Of a DNA stretch of 64,000 bases, positions 1 through 8,491 are shown piece after piece. This stretch comes from an uncultured Pelagibacteraceae bacterium. Lineage in GTDB: Bacteria > Pseudomonadota > Alphaproteobacteria > Pelagibacterales > Pelagibacteraceae. The stretch covers positions 62,001 through 126,000 of the forward strand of contig CACLEJ010000004.1 of the NCBI GenBank assembly GCA_902605865.1, written 5' to 3'. Under the pieces are notes generated by a model. It was not told the origin of the DNA. It did no database searches and saw only the letters and a list, made by a program, of their open reading frames with translations. A program made the position numbers and the translations under genes. The number at the start of each line of letters is the position of its first letter. Position 1 is the first letter of the stretch.

Positions 1-754
1 CCAAAACTTACTTACTGTTACTGGCAAAACAGTTGCCCAGAATTTAAGAAAAAAAGTTAATGTAGATAGGAATGTAATTAAAACATTTAAAGATAGTTTA
101 ACTGCTAAGGCTGGATTTTTAGTTATGAAAGGAAATTTCTTTTCATCAGCAATTATGAAAACTTCAGTAATTAGTAAAGAATTTAGAGATAGATACTTAT
201 CAAACCCTAAACATCCAAACGTTTTTAAAGGAAAAGCAGTAGTTTTTGAAGGTCCAGAGGATTATCATGACAGGATTAATAGTAAGAAACTTAAAATAGA
301 TGAAAATTCTATTTTAATAGTAAGAGGCTGTGGCCCTGTTGGATATCCAGGTTCAGCCGAAGTAGTTAATATGCAACCACCAGATAGACTTCTAAAAAAA
401 GGTATTAATGCACTTCCAACTCTTGGAGATGGAAGACAAAGTGGTACTTCAGAAAGTCCATCTATACTTCATGTATCACCAGAATCCGCTGTTGGCGGTG
501 ATTTAGCAATTGTTAAAACTGGAGACAAAATGACAATAGATCTAAATAAAAGAAGAGTAGACCTTCAAATTACTAAATCTGAATTTATCAAAAGAAGAAA
601 AAATAAAAAAATTAAAAAACTTACAAATCAAACTCCTTGGCAAGAAATTTCTAGATCAAATGTTGGTCAACTTGAAGACGGTGCATGTATTATGTCAAGA
701 GATCAATATTTAGATATCACTAAAACAAAAGGTGTTTTAAGAAACTCTCATTAG
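1..754 (+). CDS. Sugar-acid dehydratase, IlvD/Edd family (5' end outside window)
   Basis: The reading frame is open from base 2 with no start codon, so this is the C-terminal 250 residues of a gene that begins to the left; whole family members are about 570-600 residues. Visible motifs are LLTVTGKT at the very start, the GPVGYPGSAEVVNMQPP block and LGDGRQSGTSESPSI followed by VSPESAVGG. These are typical of the L-arabinonate/xylonate-type branch of the family rather than of biosynthetic IlvD. Family knowledge: Fe-S-dependent removal of water from an aldonic acid to give a 2-keto-3-deoxy acid in the cytoplasm. Its stop codon is directly followed by the next ATG, so it heads (or is inside) the sugar-acid operon that follows. 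The exact substrate cannot be read from the sequence. Confidence 0.88.
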   Translation, partial: QNLLTVTGKTVAQNLRKKVNVDRNVIKTFKDSLTAKAGFLVMKGNFFSSAIMKTSVISKEFRDRYLSNPKHPNVFKGKAVVFEGPEDYHDRINSKKLKIDENSILIVRGCGPVGYPGSAEVVNMQPPDRLLKKGINALPTLGDGRQSGTSESPSILHVSPESAVGGDLAIVKTGDKMTIDLNKRRVDLQITKSEFIKRRKNKKIKKLTNQTPWQEISRSNVGQLEDGACIMSRDQYLDITKTKGVLRNSH

Positions 755-1723
755 ATGAAACCAAAAATTTTAGTTTCTCGAAAAATTTCTGATGGTGCTG
801 AAGAAATATTAAAAAAAGAATTTGATGTAACTCTTAATTTAGAAGACAAACCTTATACATATGAGGAATTAATAAAACTTTCTAATGAATATGATGGTTT
901 GATATCTACAAGTTTTGATAAATTAGATAAAAATTTTTTTGATAGTTTAAATGGAAAATTAAAAATTATTGGTCATGTTGGAGTTGGATACGACAATATT
1001 CATACACAATCAGCCAAAGAAAAAAATATCAAAGTTTCAAATACGCCAAATGTATTAAACGATGCTGTAGCAGAAATAACAATCCTTTTAATTTTAGCAT
1101 CTTCAAGAAGAGTTGGTGAGGCTTATAATCTAGTTAAGTCAAATACTTGGAAAGATCATAGACCAGACATTACTAAACTAATGGTTGGTAATGAAATTAC
1201 AGGAAAAACTTTAGGTATAATAGGAATGGGAAGGATTGGACAAATAGTTGCTGACAGAGCCAGAGCGTTTAAAATGAAAATAGTTTATTACAATAGAAAC
1301 AAGTTATCTAATGCTCTTGAAAAAGATGCAACTTATTACCCTGATTTAAAATCAATGCTTCCAAATTGTGATTATGTAAGTTTACATACTCCTGCCACAT
1401 CAGAAACTAAAAATATAATTAATTCAGAAATCTTAAAACTGTTCCCAAAACATTCCGTGTTCATAAATACTTCAAGAGGATCAACTGTGGATGATAATGC
1501 TCTGATTGAAGCTTTACAAAATAAAAAAATCTATGGAGCTGGATTAGATGTTTTCAATAATGAACCTAACCTTGATAAGAGATATCTAGAGTTAGAAAAT
1601 TGTTTTGTTCTTCCTCATGTAGGCAGTGCGACACATGAAACTAGATTGGCTATGAGTATGTTAGCTGTACATAATATAAAATGTTTTTTTTCTCAAAAAC
1701 CTCTTTTATCAGAAGTTGTTTAA
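755..1723 (+). CDS. D-2-hydroxyacid dehydrogenase (glyoxylate/hydroxypyruvate reductase type)
   Basis: A 322-residue NAD(P)-dependent dehydrogenase. The cofactor loop GMGRIG lies at residues 157-162. The catalytic triad of the family is visible as Arg241 (in INTSRGS), Glu270 (NNEP) and His288 (LPHVGSATHE). It starts one base after the dehydratase stop and so is translated from the same message. Known members reduce glyoxylate, hydroxypyruvate or 2-ketogluconate, or oxidise the matching D-hydroxy acids. In this operon it probably handles a 2-keto acid made during sugar-acid breakdown, which is an inference from position. Family assignment is secure and substrate is not. Confidence 0.88.
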   Translation: MKPKILVSRKISDGAEEILKKEFDVTLNLEDKPYTYEELIKLSNEYDGLISTSFDKLDKNFFDSLNGKLKIIGHVGVGYDNIHTQSAKEKNIKVSNTPNVLNDAVAEITILLILASSRRVGEAYNLVKSNTWKDHRPDITKLMVGNEITGKTLGIIGMGRIGQIVADRARAFKMKIVYYNRNKLSNALEKDATYYPDLKSMLPNCDYVSLHTPATSETKNIINSEILKLFPKHSVFINTSRGSTVDDNALIEALQNKKIYGAGLDVFNNEPNLDKRYLELENCFVLPHVGSATHETRLAMSMLAVHNIKCFFSQKPLLSEVV

Positions 1724-1847
1724 AGGGTACAACCTTTAGTTGTAATTATATAAATTAATTATCTTAAGAAATTTATTACTGTCTTTTGTTTGAATTTTTT
1801 TTCTCTTTATGTTTAAATTTAGAAAAACATAACCGAGAGGGAAAATA

Positions 1848-2864
1848 ATGTTAAAATTAATAACAAAAATAACTGCTGCTATAGCTGTGGTCTCTATTGC
1901 TTTATTTGGTTCTGCAAATGCAAAAACTTTAAAAATAGAAACTCACTTTACAGCTAGTTCACCAAATGGTGAAGTTGCAGCTCAATTCGCTAAAAACGTT
2001 GAAAAGTTTTCTGGCGGAAGCTTAAAAGTACAAATGTTCTACTCATCATCAGTTACAGGAAAGTCTGCTGAGGTATTTAACTCTGCACAAACTGGAATTA
2101 TTGACTGTGATATGACAGGTGCTGGATACCAAACTGGTAAAAATGCAGCTTTTCAATTCGCAGGTGACGTTATGGGTGGATATGATAACCCGTATCAACA
2201 ATATGATTTCTTAAAGTTCCCAGGAGCTCAAGAAGCTGTTGATGCACTATACAATAAATATGGAATGACTTTAATCGGTTGGTGGATACCAGGACATGAG
2301 TCTTTAATATCTAGTAAACCAATTCCAGATGTTGCATCTATTAAAGACTTTAAATTTAGATCACCTCCAGGAATGGAAAGTATGATCTTTACAGCATTAG
2401 GTGCTAAGCCGATCGTGATGGATTTTGGTGAAGTTCCAACTGCTTTACAAACTGGTCTTATTGATGGTGCCGACTATTCATCTTTAGCTACAAACTATGC
2501 AGGTGGACACTATGAGCAAAATAAATATGCTACATATCCAGGTTTCCACTCTATGCCTGCTGACCATTTAGCTTGTAATACAAAAGTTTGGAATAAGTTA
2601 AAGCCTCATGAAAAAGGTGCAATGCTAGCAGCAATCGAAATCTGCGGTAGAACAATCACTAGTTTAGTTGAGAGAAAAAATGCAGAAGCAGTTAAAGCTT
2701 TAACTGCTATGGGTGTTACTCTTCATGACTGGTCTAGAGAAGATAGACTTAAGTTCAGAAATGCTGCACTTGGAGCTTGGGAAGAATGGAAGAAAAAATC
2801 TCCTGAAGCTGCTGCTCTGATTGAGATACACAAAGCTTACATGAAAGCTAACGGTATCCTATAA
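1848..2864 (+). CDS. dctP: TRAP transporter periplasmic substrate-binding protein (DctP family)
   Basis: A 338-residue exported protein. A signal peptide occupies residues 1-25, with a likely cut after SANA. The mature part has the DctP pattern, including the FRSPPGMES segment near residues 167-175, where the conserved arginine that grips the substrate carboxylate is expected, and the LIDGADYSS segment near residue 205. It has its own 124-base leader with a purine-rich ribosome site (GAGAGGG) before the ATG. It feeds the membrane subunits encoded next, after an intervening hairpin. Operon context suggests an aldonic or uronic acid as ligand. That ligand is inferred, not seen. Confidence 0.93.
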   Translation: MLKLITKITAAIAVVSIALFGSANAKTLKIETHFTASSPNGEVAAQFAKNVEKFSGGSLKVQMFYSSSVTGKSAEVFNSAQTGIIDCDMTGAGYQTGKNAAFQFAGDVMGGYDNPYQQYDFLKFPGAQEAVDALYNKYGMTLIGWWIPGHESLISSKPIPDVASIKDFKFRSPPGMESMIFTALGAKPIVMDFGEVPTALQTGLIDGADYSSLATNYAGGHYEQNKYATYPGFHSMPADHLACNTKVWNKLKPHEKGAMLAAIEICGRTITSLVERKNAEAVKALTAMGVTLHDWSREDRLKFRNAALGAWEEWKKKSPEAAALIEIHKAYMKANGIL

Positions 2865-2888
2865 TTATTAGCAACATAAAAAAATATT

Positions 2889-2910
2889 GAAGGGCCTGAG
2901 AAGGCCCTTC
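2889..2910 (+). terminator. Hairpin between binding-protein and permease genes (TRAP)
   Basis: A perfect 9-bp stem (GAAGGGCCT / AGGCCCTTC) closed by a GAGA tetraloop of the stable GNRA class, 24 bases after the dctP stop. Only a broken T-run follows. It could act as a leaky terminator or as a 3' stabiliser that keeps binding-protein message above permease message. It is one of five such elements in the window. Confidence 0.75.
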
Positions 2911-2932
2911 TTATTAAATAATTTTTGTGCCA

Positions 2933-3517
2933 ATGGACGATAAAGAGCTTCAAGATAAACAATTAAAAGAGCAAAGTGAAAAAGTTGCAAGTAAAGACGA
3001 TTTTCCAATATTTTGGATAGATAGAATTTCTCTATTTTTAAGCCATACAATAAAATATTTAATTCCTGTAATAGTACTTGTGATGATGTACGAAATTTTC
3101 ATGAGATATGTCTTGTTTAAACCCACCTTATGGGCCAATGAGTTATGCCTATGGTTGGCTGGTGTTTGTTATTTAGTCGGAGGCATATATGCAACAAGAT
3201 TGAGAAGCCATATTAGAATAGTATTACTTTACGATTATGTTGGTAGACCGATACAGCGAATTTTTGATCTAATTAGCACTATGGTTATTGTTCTTTTTGC
3301 AGGGGCTGTAATTTATGGTGGTATGGAAGATGCTTACAGATCATTTGTAAACTGGGAGAGATTTGCAACTTATTGGGACCCACCGATACCAGCCACTATG
3401 AAACCACTTACACTAATATGTGTATTTCTTATTGCACTTCAGTCAATAAACAATTTAATAATTGATTGGAGAAATCCTAAAGAAAGACAATACGATCCCG
3501 CTAAAGATTTAGAATAA
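2933..3517 (+). CDS. dctQ: TRAP transporter small permease (DctQ family)
   Basis: About 194 residues with four hydrophobic segments, including the conserved block FMRYVLFKPTLWANELCLWL in the second segment that marks DctQ proteins. The N-terminal 25 residues are highly charged and cytoplasmic. The start is taken as the ATG at 2933; a GTG two codons earlier (2927) is in frame and neither has a clear ribosome site. It pairs with the large permease, whose gene begins one base after this stop. Together with DctP they form a sodium-driven uptake system in the inner membrane. Confidence 0.9.
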   Translation: MDDKELQDKQLKEQSEKVASKDDFPIFWIDRISLFLSHTIKYLIPVIVLVMMYEIFMRYVLFKPTLWANELCLWLAGVCYLVGGIYATRLRSHIRIVLLYDYVGRPIQRIFDLISTMVIVLFAGAVIYGGMEDAYRSFVNWERFATYWDPPIPATMKPLTLICVFLIALQSINNLIIDWRNPKERQYDPAKDLE

Positions 3518-3518
3518 T

Positions 3519-4841
3519 ATGGAATTTGAAATAGGAACACTCTCGATAATACTTATTGTTGGATTGCTAGCTCTTATAGCTATTGGTGTTCCAATGGGTT
3601 TCGCCTCAGGTTTTATGGGAGCGGTGCTTGTATTTCTATACATAGGTGAACATGCATTAGGAATTCTACTTTCAAGATATTATTCTCTTGTTGTAACGTA
3701 TTCTTTCTTATCAGTACCCTTATTTATATTCATGGCCTCCTTACTTGAACGCTCAAATATAGCCAGAGATTTATATGATGCATTAAATGCTTGGTTGAGA
3801 AAAACTAGAGGAGGAGTTGGGGTGGTAACTGCAATCATGGCAACAATTATGGCTGCGATGAGTGGAATTATTGGAGGAGAAATAGTTTTATTAGGATTAA
3901 TAGCACTGCCTCAAATGTTGAGATTAAAATACGATCAAGACATGTCGATTGGTATTATTTGTGCATCAGGTTCCCTAGGTACTATGATACCCCCGTCTAT
4001 TGTTTTAATTATTTACGGATTGACAACAGAAACATCAATTACAATGTTATTCCAAGAAGCTATTGTTCCAGGTCTTATGATTTCAGGTTTAATTATTACT
4101 TACATTCTTATACGAACAAGATTACAACCGCATCTTGCACCCTTAAGTGATGAACCAGCTTTAACTTTAAAAGAAAAAATGTCTTACCTTCCAGGGCTTT
4201 TACCACCAATTGGTATTGTAATAATTGTTTTAGGTTCAATTTATTCTGGAATAACAGGTATAACCGAAGCAGCTGGAATGGGTGTAGTTGCTACATTAAT
4301 TATAATCGGCGCAAGAAAAGAGCTGACATGGTTTTTATTTAAAGATGCGCTTGTTAGAACTTTTAAAGCATCAGGTACGATTTTAACAATTACATTTGGA
4401 GCTACAGTTTTAGCAGGAGCTTATTCTTTAGCGGGTGGACCAACTTATGTAGCTGAAACTATTTTAGCTTATGATTTAAAACCAATGTATTTAATCTTTA
4501 TGATGCAAGTAATGTTTTTGATAATGGGTGCTTTTATGGATTGGGTTGGAATTGTCCTACTGGCTATGCCTGTATTTCTACCAATAGTTCTTGCACTTGG
4601 TTTTGATCCTATTTGGTTTGGAATTTTATTTTGTGTAAATATGCAGGTATCATTTTTAAGCCCGCCTTTTGGTCCAGCAGCTTTTTATTTAAAATCAGTA
4701 GCACCTCCACATATTTCATTAACAGATATTTTCAGAGGATTTGCTCCATTCGTAGTAATTCAGTTAATTGTTTTAGCATGTGTAATGTACTTTCCAGAAG
4801 CAATGACACAAAATTTCCACGAATTTGTACCTAAAAAATAA
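3519..4841 (+). CDS. dctM: TRAP transporter large permease (DctM family)
   Basis: A 440-residue polytopic membrane protein with about twelve hydrophobic segments. It carries DctM hallmarks such as VPLFIFMASLLERS near residues 66-79, GIICASGSLGTMIPPSI near residues 145-161 and the late segment VNMQVSFLSPPFGPAAFYLK. It is the ion-coupled transport channel that works with the DctQ and DctP subunits encoded just upstream. Its stop is immediately followed by the start of the next gene, which ties transport to the catabolic enzymes in one operon. Confidence 0.94.
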   Translation: MEFEIGTLSIILIVGLLALIAIGVPMGFASGFMGAVLVFLYIGEHALGILLSRYYSLVVTYSFLSVPLFIFMASLLERSNIARDLYDALNAWLRKTRGGVGVVTAIMATIMAAMSGIIGGEIVLLGLIALPQMLRLKYDQDMSIGIICASGSLGTMIPPSIVLIIYGLTTETSITMLFQEAIVPGLMISGLIITYILIRTRLQPHLAPLSDEPALTLKEKMSYLPGLLPPIGIVIIVLGSIYSGITGITEAAGMGVVATLIIIGARKELTWFLFKDALVRTFKASGTILTITFGATVLAGAYSLAGGPTYVAETILAYDLKPMYLIFMMQVMFLIMGAFMDWVGIVLLAMPVFLPIVLALGFDPIWFGILFCVNMQVSFLSPPFGPAAFYLKSVAPPHISLTDIFRGFAPFVVIQLIVLACVMYFPEAMTQNFHEFVPKK

Positions 4842-5714
4842 ATGACAAAAAAAATAGGTTTTATAGGCATAGGCCTGATGGGTCTACCAATGTCTAAAAA
4901 TATAGTAAAAGCAGGATATAATTTAACAGTATTCAATAGATCAAAGAATAAAGCAGAACCACTAAAAGAATTTGGAGCAAAAATTTCAGATACGTTAAAA
5001 GATGTTGTGGATGGAAGTGATATTGTTATCACAATGTTAACAGATGACACTGCTGTTGATGAGGTGATGAATAATTCAGATTTTTTAAATAATTTAAAAC
5101 CAGGAGCTATAGTTATTGATATGAGTTCAGTAAAACCAACGACAGCAACTAAACATGGTAATAATTTAAAATTAAAAAAGATAAATTATTTAGATGCCCC
5201 AGTATCTGGAGGAACAATTGGTGCAGAGGAAGCCTCATTAGCTATAATGGTTGGAGGAGAAAAAAATATTTTTGATGACGCAATTGATATTTTAAAAAAA
5301 ATGGGTAACCCAACTTTAGTTGGTCCAATTGGAAGTGGACAAGTTTCAAAATTAGCAAATCAAATCATAGTTGGTTTAACAATTGGAGCTGTTGCAGAGG
5401 CTGTTACTCTTTGTGAAAAAGCTGGAGCAGATCCAAATAAAATGATCAAAGCTTTGTCAGGTGGGTGGGCAGATAGCAAAGTTCTTCAAACACACGGAAA
5501 AAGAATGATCAATAAAGATTTTACTCCAAAAGGTAGAACATCAGTTCATTTAAAAGATATGAATAATATCTTAGAATGTGCCAATAATTATAATACTCAT
5601 TTACCTATTTCAAATTTGGTTAAAGAAATGTATAAATCTCTTGTTGAAAATGGACATGGTGAAACAGACCATAGTTCACTTTATAAAGAAATTGAAAGGA
5701 TAAATAATAAATGA
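4842..5714 (+). CDS. NAD(P)-dependent beta-hydroxyacid dehydrogenase (GarR / 3-hydroxyisobutyrate dehydrogenase family)
   Basis: A 290-residue enzyme. The dinucleotide loop GIGLMG is at residues 9-14, the substrate-binding motif DAPVSGG at 118-124 and the catalytic lysine at Lys170 (GSGQVSKLANQ). The family interconverts beta-hydroxy acids and their semialdehydes. In sugar-acid pathways the usual member is tartronate semialdehyde reductase. The gene begins directly after the dctM stop and overlaps the next gene by four bases. A tartronate-semialdehyde-type role fits, but 3-hydroxyisobutyrate or another beta-hydroxy acid is equally possible from sequence alone. Confidence 0.88.
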   Translation: MTKKIGFIGIGLMGLPMSKNIVKAGYNLTVFNRSKNKAEPLKEFGAKISDTLKDVVDGSDIVITMLTDDTAVDEVMNNSDFLNNLKPGAIVIDMSSVKPTTATKHGNNLKLKKINYLDAPVSGGTIGAEEASLAIMVGGEKNIFDDAIDILKKMGNPTLVGPIGSGQVSKLANQIIVGLTIGAVAEAVTLCEKAGADPNKMIKALSGGWADSKVLQTHGKRMINKDFTPKGRTSVHLKDMNNILECANNYNTHLPISNLVKEMYKSLVENGHGETDHSSLYKEIERINNK

Positions 5715-6454
5715 GTGGAAGATTAGAAGGTAAAAAAATTGTAGTTACAGCAGCAGGCCAAGGTATTGGAAAAGCAACAGCAATCGCTTTTCATAATGAA
5801 GGGGCCCATGTAATAGCAACAGATTTGAATGAAAAAACTTTAGCTGATTTAAATAAAGAATATCCTAATATTAAAATTAAAACTTTAGATTCTAGAGACA
5901 ACAAAGCAATTTTAGATTTTGTTAAAACACTCGATGAAGTAAATGTTCTATTTAATGCAGTAGGATTTGTTCATCATGGAACAATTTTAGATTGTGAAGA
6001 AAAAGATTGGGATTTTTCTTTTGATGTAAATATTAAATCTATGTATTTCATGTGCAGAGCAATTTTACCGTTAATGGTGAAGCAAAATGGTGGAAGCATA
6101 ATCAATGTTTCGTCTATTGCCTCCAGTTTAAAAGGTTTACCAAATAGATTTGTTTATGGCGCTTCAAAAGCTGCAATTATTGGGTTAACTAAGTCTATAG
6201 CTTCAGACTTTGTAAAGCAAAATATTAGATGTAATTCAATAGCACCAGGAACAGTTTTTTCTCCTTCTTGGCAAGATAGAGTAAACCAAAGCCCTGATCC
6301 TGTTCAAGCTAAGAAAGATTTTATAGCTAGACAACCTATGGGAAGACTAGGAACAGCTGAAGAAATTGCTTCTATGGCTATTTATTTAGCTGGTGATGAA
6401 TCAACATTTACAACAGGAAATACATTTTCTGTCGATGGTGGAATGACAATTTAA
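5711..6454 (+). CDS. Short-chain dehydrogenase, 2-keto-3-deoxy-L-fuconate dehydrogenase-like
   Basis: A 247-residue classical SDR. Cofactor motif TAAGQGIG is at residues 13-20, catalytic Ser is in NVSS (134-135) and the YxxxK pair is Tyr149/Lys153. The stretch FVHHGTILDCEEKDWDFS and the tail TGNTFSVDGGM closely resemble the BDH2/DHRS6 and bacterial 2-keto-3-deoxy-L-fuconate dehydrogenase group as I know it. Known bacterial members oxidise the C4 hydroxyl of a 2-keto-3-deoxy acid to a 2,4-diketo acid. The next gene encodes the hydrolase family that cleaves such diketo acids, which supports this role. The start overlaps the previous stop as ATGA. Confidence 0.85.
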   Translation: MSGRLEGKKIVVTAAGQGIGKATAIAFHNEGAHVIATDLNEKTLADLNKEYPNIKIKTLDSRDNKAILDFVKTLDEVNVLFNAVGFVHHGTILDCEEKDWDFSFDVNIKSMYFMCRAILPLMVKQNGGSIINVSSIASSLKGLPNRFVYGASKAAIIGLTKSIASDFVKQNIRCNSIAPGTVFSPSWQDRVNQSPDPVQAKKDFIARQPMGRLGTAEEIASMAIYLAGDESTFTTGNTFSVDGGMTI

Positions 6455-6470
6455 ATATAAAGGAGAAACA

Positions 6471-7313
6471 ATGAAACTATTAAGAGTAGGAGAAAAAGGA
6501 AAAGAAAAACCAGCAATTTTAGATGCTGATGGAAAAATAAGAGACATCAGTTCTCATATAAATGATTTAAACCCAGAAAATTTAAATTTTGAAACAATGT
6601 CAAAAATTAAAAGTGCAGACACATCAAGTCTTCCTGAGCTTTCAACTAATCAGAGAGTAGGTTCATGTATTACAAGTCCTGGAAAATTTGTTGCAATAGG
6701 ACTTAATTATTCAGATCATGCAGCTGAAGTTGGTGCCGATATTCCTAAAGAACCAATAATGTTTATGAAGGCTACTAGCTCAATGTGTGGTCCTAATGAT
6801 GATGTAGAAATAGTTTCTGGATCAAAAAAACTAGATTGGGAAGTTGAACTAGGAATTGTAATTGGAAAAGAAGCAAAACATATTTCAGAAAGTCAATCAC
6901 AAGATCATATTTTAGGATATTGTTTAGTAAACGATGTTAGTGAACGAGAATGGCAAATAGAAAAAATGGGACAATGGGTTAAAGGAAAGTCTCATGACAC
7001 TTACGGACCTACTGGACCTTATTTAGTAACTAAAGATGAAATTAAAGACATAAATAATTTAAAGATGATGTTGGATGTGAATGGTGAAAGAATGCAAACA
7101 GGAAACACAAGTACTATGATTTTTAATGTAGATATCATTGTATCTTATGTGAGTAAATTTATGTCATTACAACCAGGAGATATAATAACTACTGGAACTC
7201 CCCCTGGAGTTGGTATGGGCAGAAAACCTCAAGTATTTTTAAAAGCTGGTGATGAAATGAAATTGTCCATTGAAAATTTAGGAGAACAGAACTCTAAAGT
7301 AGTTGCTGTTTAA
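6471..7313 (+). CDS. Fumarylacetoacetate-hydrolase family protein, likely 2,4-diketo-3-deoxy acid hydrolase
   Basis: A 280-residue FAH-fold enzyme preceded by a strong ribosome site (AAAGGAG, 6460-6466). The divalent-metal ligands are visible as Glu124 and Glu126 in DWEVELGIVIG and Asp155 in VNDVSERE. The GKSHDTYGPTGP loop and the TTGTPPGVGMG loop are also family features. Length and motifs fit the 2,4-diketo-3-deoxy-L-fuconate hydrolase group, which splits the diketo acid into pyruvate and a 2-hydroxy acid such as lactate. Together with the upstream SDR it completes a non-aldolase sugar-acid route. Ureidoglycolate lyase is an alternative database name for similar proteins. Confidence 0.86.
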   Translation: MKLLRVGEKGKEKPAILDADGKIRDISSHINDLNPENLNFETMSKIKSADTSSLPELSTNQRVGSCITSPGKFVAIGLNYSDHAAEVGADIPKEPIMFMKATSSMCGPNDDVEIVSGSKKLDWEVELGIVIGKEAKHISESQSQDHILGYCLVNDVSEREWQIEKMGQWVKGKSHDTYGPTGPYLVTKDEIKDINNLKMMLDVNGERMQTGNTSTMIFNVDIIVSYVSKFMSLQPGDIITTGTPPGVGMGRKPQVFLKAGDEMKLSIENLGEQNSKVVAV

Positions 7314-7318
7314 TAATT

Positions 7319-8491
7319 GTGAAGATAAGCTCAATCAAAAGTCATGTGCTTAGATATGAGTTAGATAAAGAATTAGGATATTCTCAACAATATTACAAAC
7401 ACAGAACTGCCCATTTAGTGGAGATAGAAACTGATGAAGGTATTACGGGTTGGGGAGAATGTTTTGGCCCTGGAAATATAGCTCTTGCTAACAAGTATAT
7501 TGTAGAAAAAGTAATACAGCCTTTAATAATAGGAGAAGATCCAACAAATAAAGAATATATCTGGCATAAAGTTTATAATTTACTCAGAGATAGTGGCCAG
7601 AAAGGAATGCCTATTCAGGCATTGTCAGGAATTGATATAGCATTGTGGGATATACTGGCAAAAAAAGCAAAATTGCCTCTTTATCAATTATTAGGCGGTA
7701 AAACTAATAATAAAATTCCAGTTTATGGTTATGGAATGATGCTGCAAAAAAAATCTGTCGAAGAATTATGTGAATTATTCAAAACAGAAGCCAACCAAAT
7801 AAAAGAAAAAAACTTCAAAGCGATGAAGATGAAAGTTGGTTTAGGTCCAAAAGAAGATTTAAAGTTAGTAAGCGCAGTAAGAGAAGCAATTGGGGACGAT
7901 TTTAAACTAATGGTCGATGCCAATCATGCATATAATAAAAATGATGCTTTATATGTAGGTAGAGGATTAGATGAAATGGAAATTTATTGGTTTGAGGAAC
8001 CTGTGGCACCAGAAGATTACGATGGTTACAAAGAACTTAAAGAAAAATTAAAAACAAATATTGCTGGTGGTGAGGCAGAGTTCACAAAATATGGTTGGAA
8101 CCAATTAATTAAAAAAAATTGTATTGATATAGCCCAACCTGAAGTTTGTGGTTTAGGTGGAATTACAGAATATTTAAAAGTATCAGCATTAGCTCAGTCG
8201 AATTTCATCCCGATTGTTAATCATGTATGGGGTTCAGCTTTAAGTGTAGCAGTAAATCTACATTTACTTACTTCTTTACCGGATATGCCAGGTGGACTAT
8301 TTCCAGCAAAATCAATGTTAGAATTCGACACTACTGAAAAAAATATTTTTATTACAGATCTAGCTGAAGAAAAATATTCAATTTTAGACCAGGTCAAAAA
8401 CAAAGATGGATTCGCTTCCCCATTAGAAAATATAGGAATTGGAATTAATCCAAAAAAAGATTTTATAAAAGAATACGAGTATAATGGCTAA
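7319..8491 (+). CDS. Enolase-superfamily sugar-acid dehydratase / cycloisomerase (mandelate racemase group)
   Basis: A 390-residue protein starting at GTG. The catalytic Lys170-x-Lys172 pair (KMK), metal ligands Asp200, Glu226 and Glu252, and the general base His302 (NHVWGSAL) are all present, so the enzyme should be active. Members of this group dehydrate sugar acids or isomerise sugar-acid lactones; the HVWGS context is shared with galactarolactone cycloisomerase-type proteins. It is odd that the operon also encodes an unrelated Fe-S dehydratase at its left end, so the two may act on different epimers or on lactone and open-chain forms. The next gene overlaps by eight bases. Confidence 0.88.
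   Translation: MKISSIKSHVLRYELDKELGYSQQYYKHRTAHLVEIETDEGITGWGECFGPGNIALANKYIVEKVIQPLIIGEDPTNKEYIWHKVYNLLRDSGQKGMPIQALSGIDIALWDILAKKAKLPLYQLLGGKTNNKIPVYGYGMMLQKKSVEELCELFKTEANQIKEKNFKAMKMKVGLGPKEDLKLVSAVREAIGDDFKLMVDANHAYNKNDALYVGRGLDEMEIYWFEEPVAPEDYDGYKELKEKLKTNIAGGEAEFTKYGWNQLIKKNCIDIAQPEVCGLGGITEYLKVSALAQSNFIPIVNHVWGSALSVAVNLHLLTSLPDMPGGLFPAKSMLEFDTTEKNIFITDLAEEKYSILDQVKNKDGFASPLENIGIGINPKKDFIKEYEYNG

Noticed and set aside
1724..1747. ACAAC...GTTGT small inverted repeat after the D-2-hydroxyacid dehydrogenase gene
   Set aside because: The stem has only five base pairs with no T-run close by; too weak to call a terminator.
4760..5050. Minus-strand open frame across the dctM/GarR-like junction
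   Set aside because: It covers the end of one real gene and the start of another, shows no protein-like pattern and is explained by low stop frequency opposite AT-rich codons.
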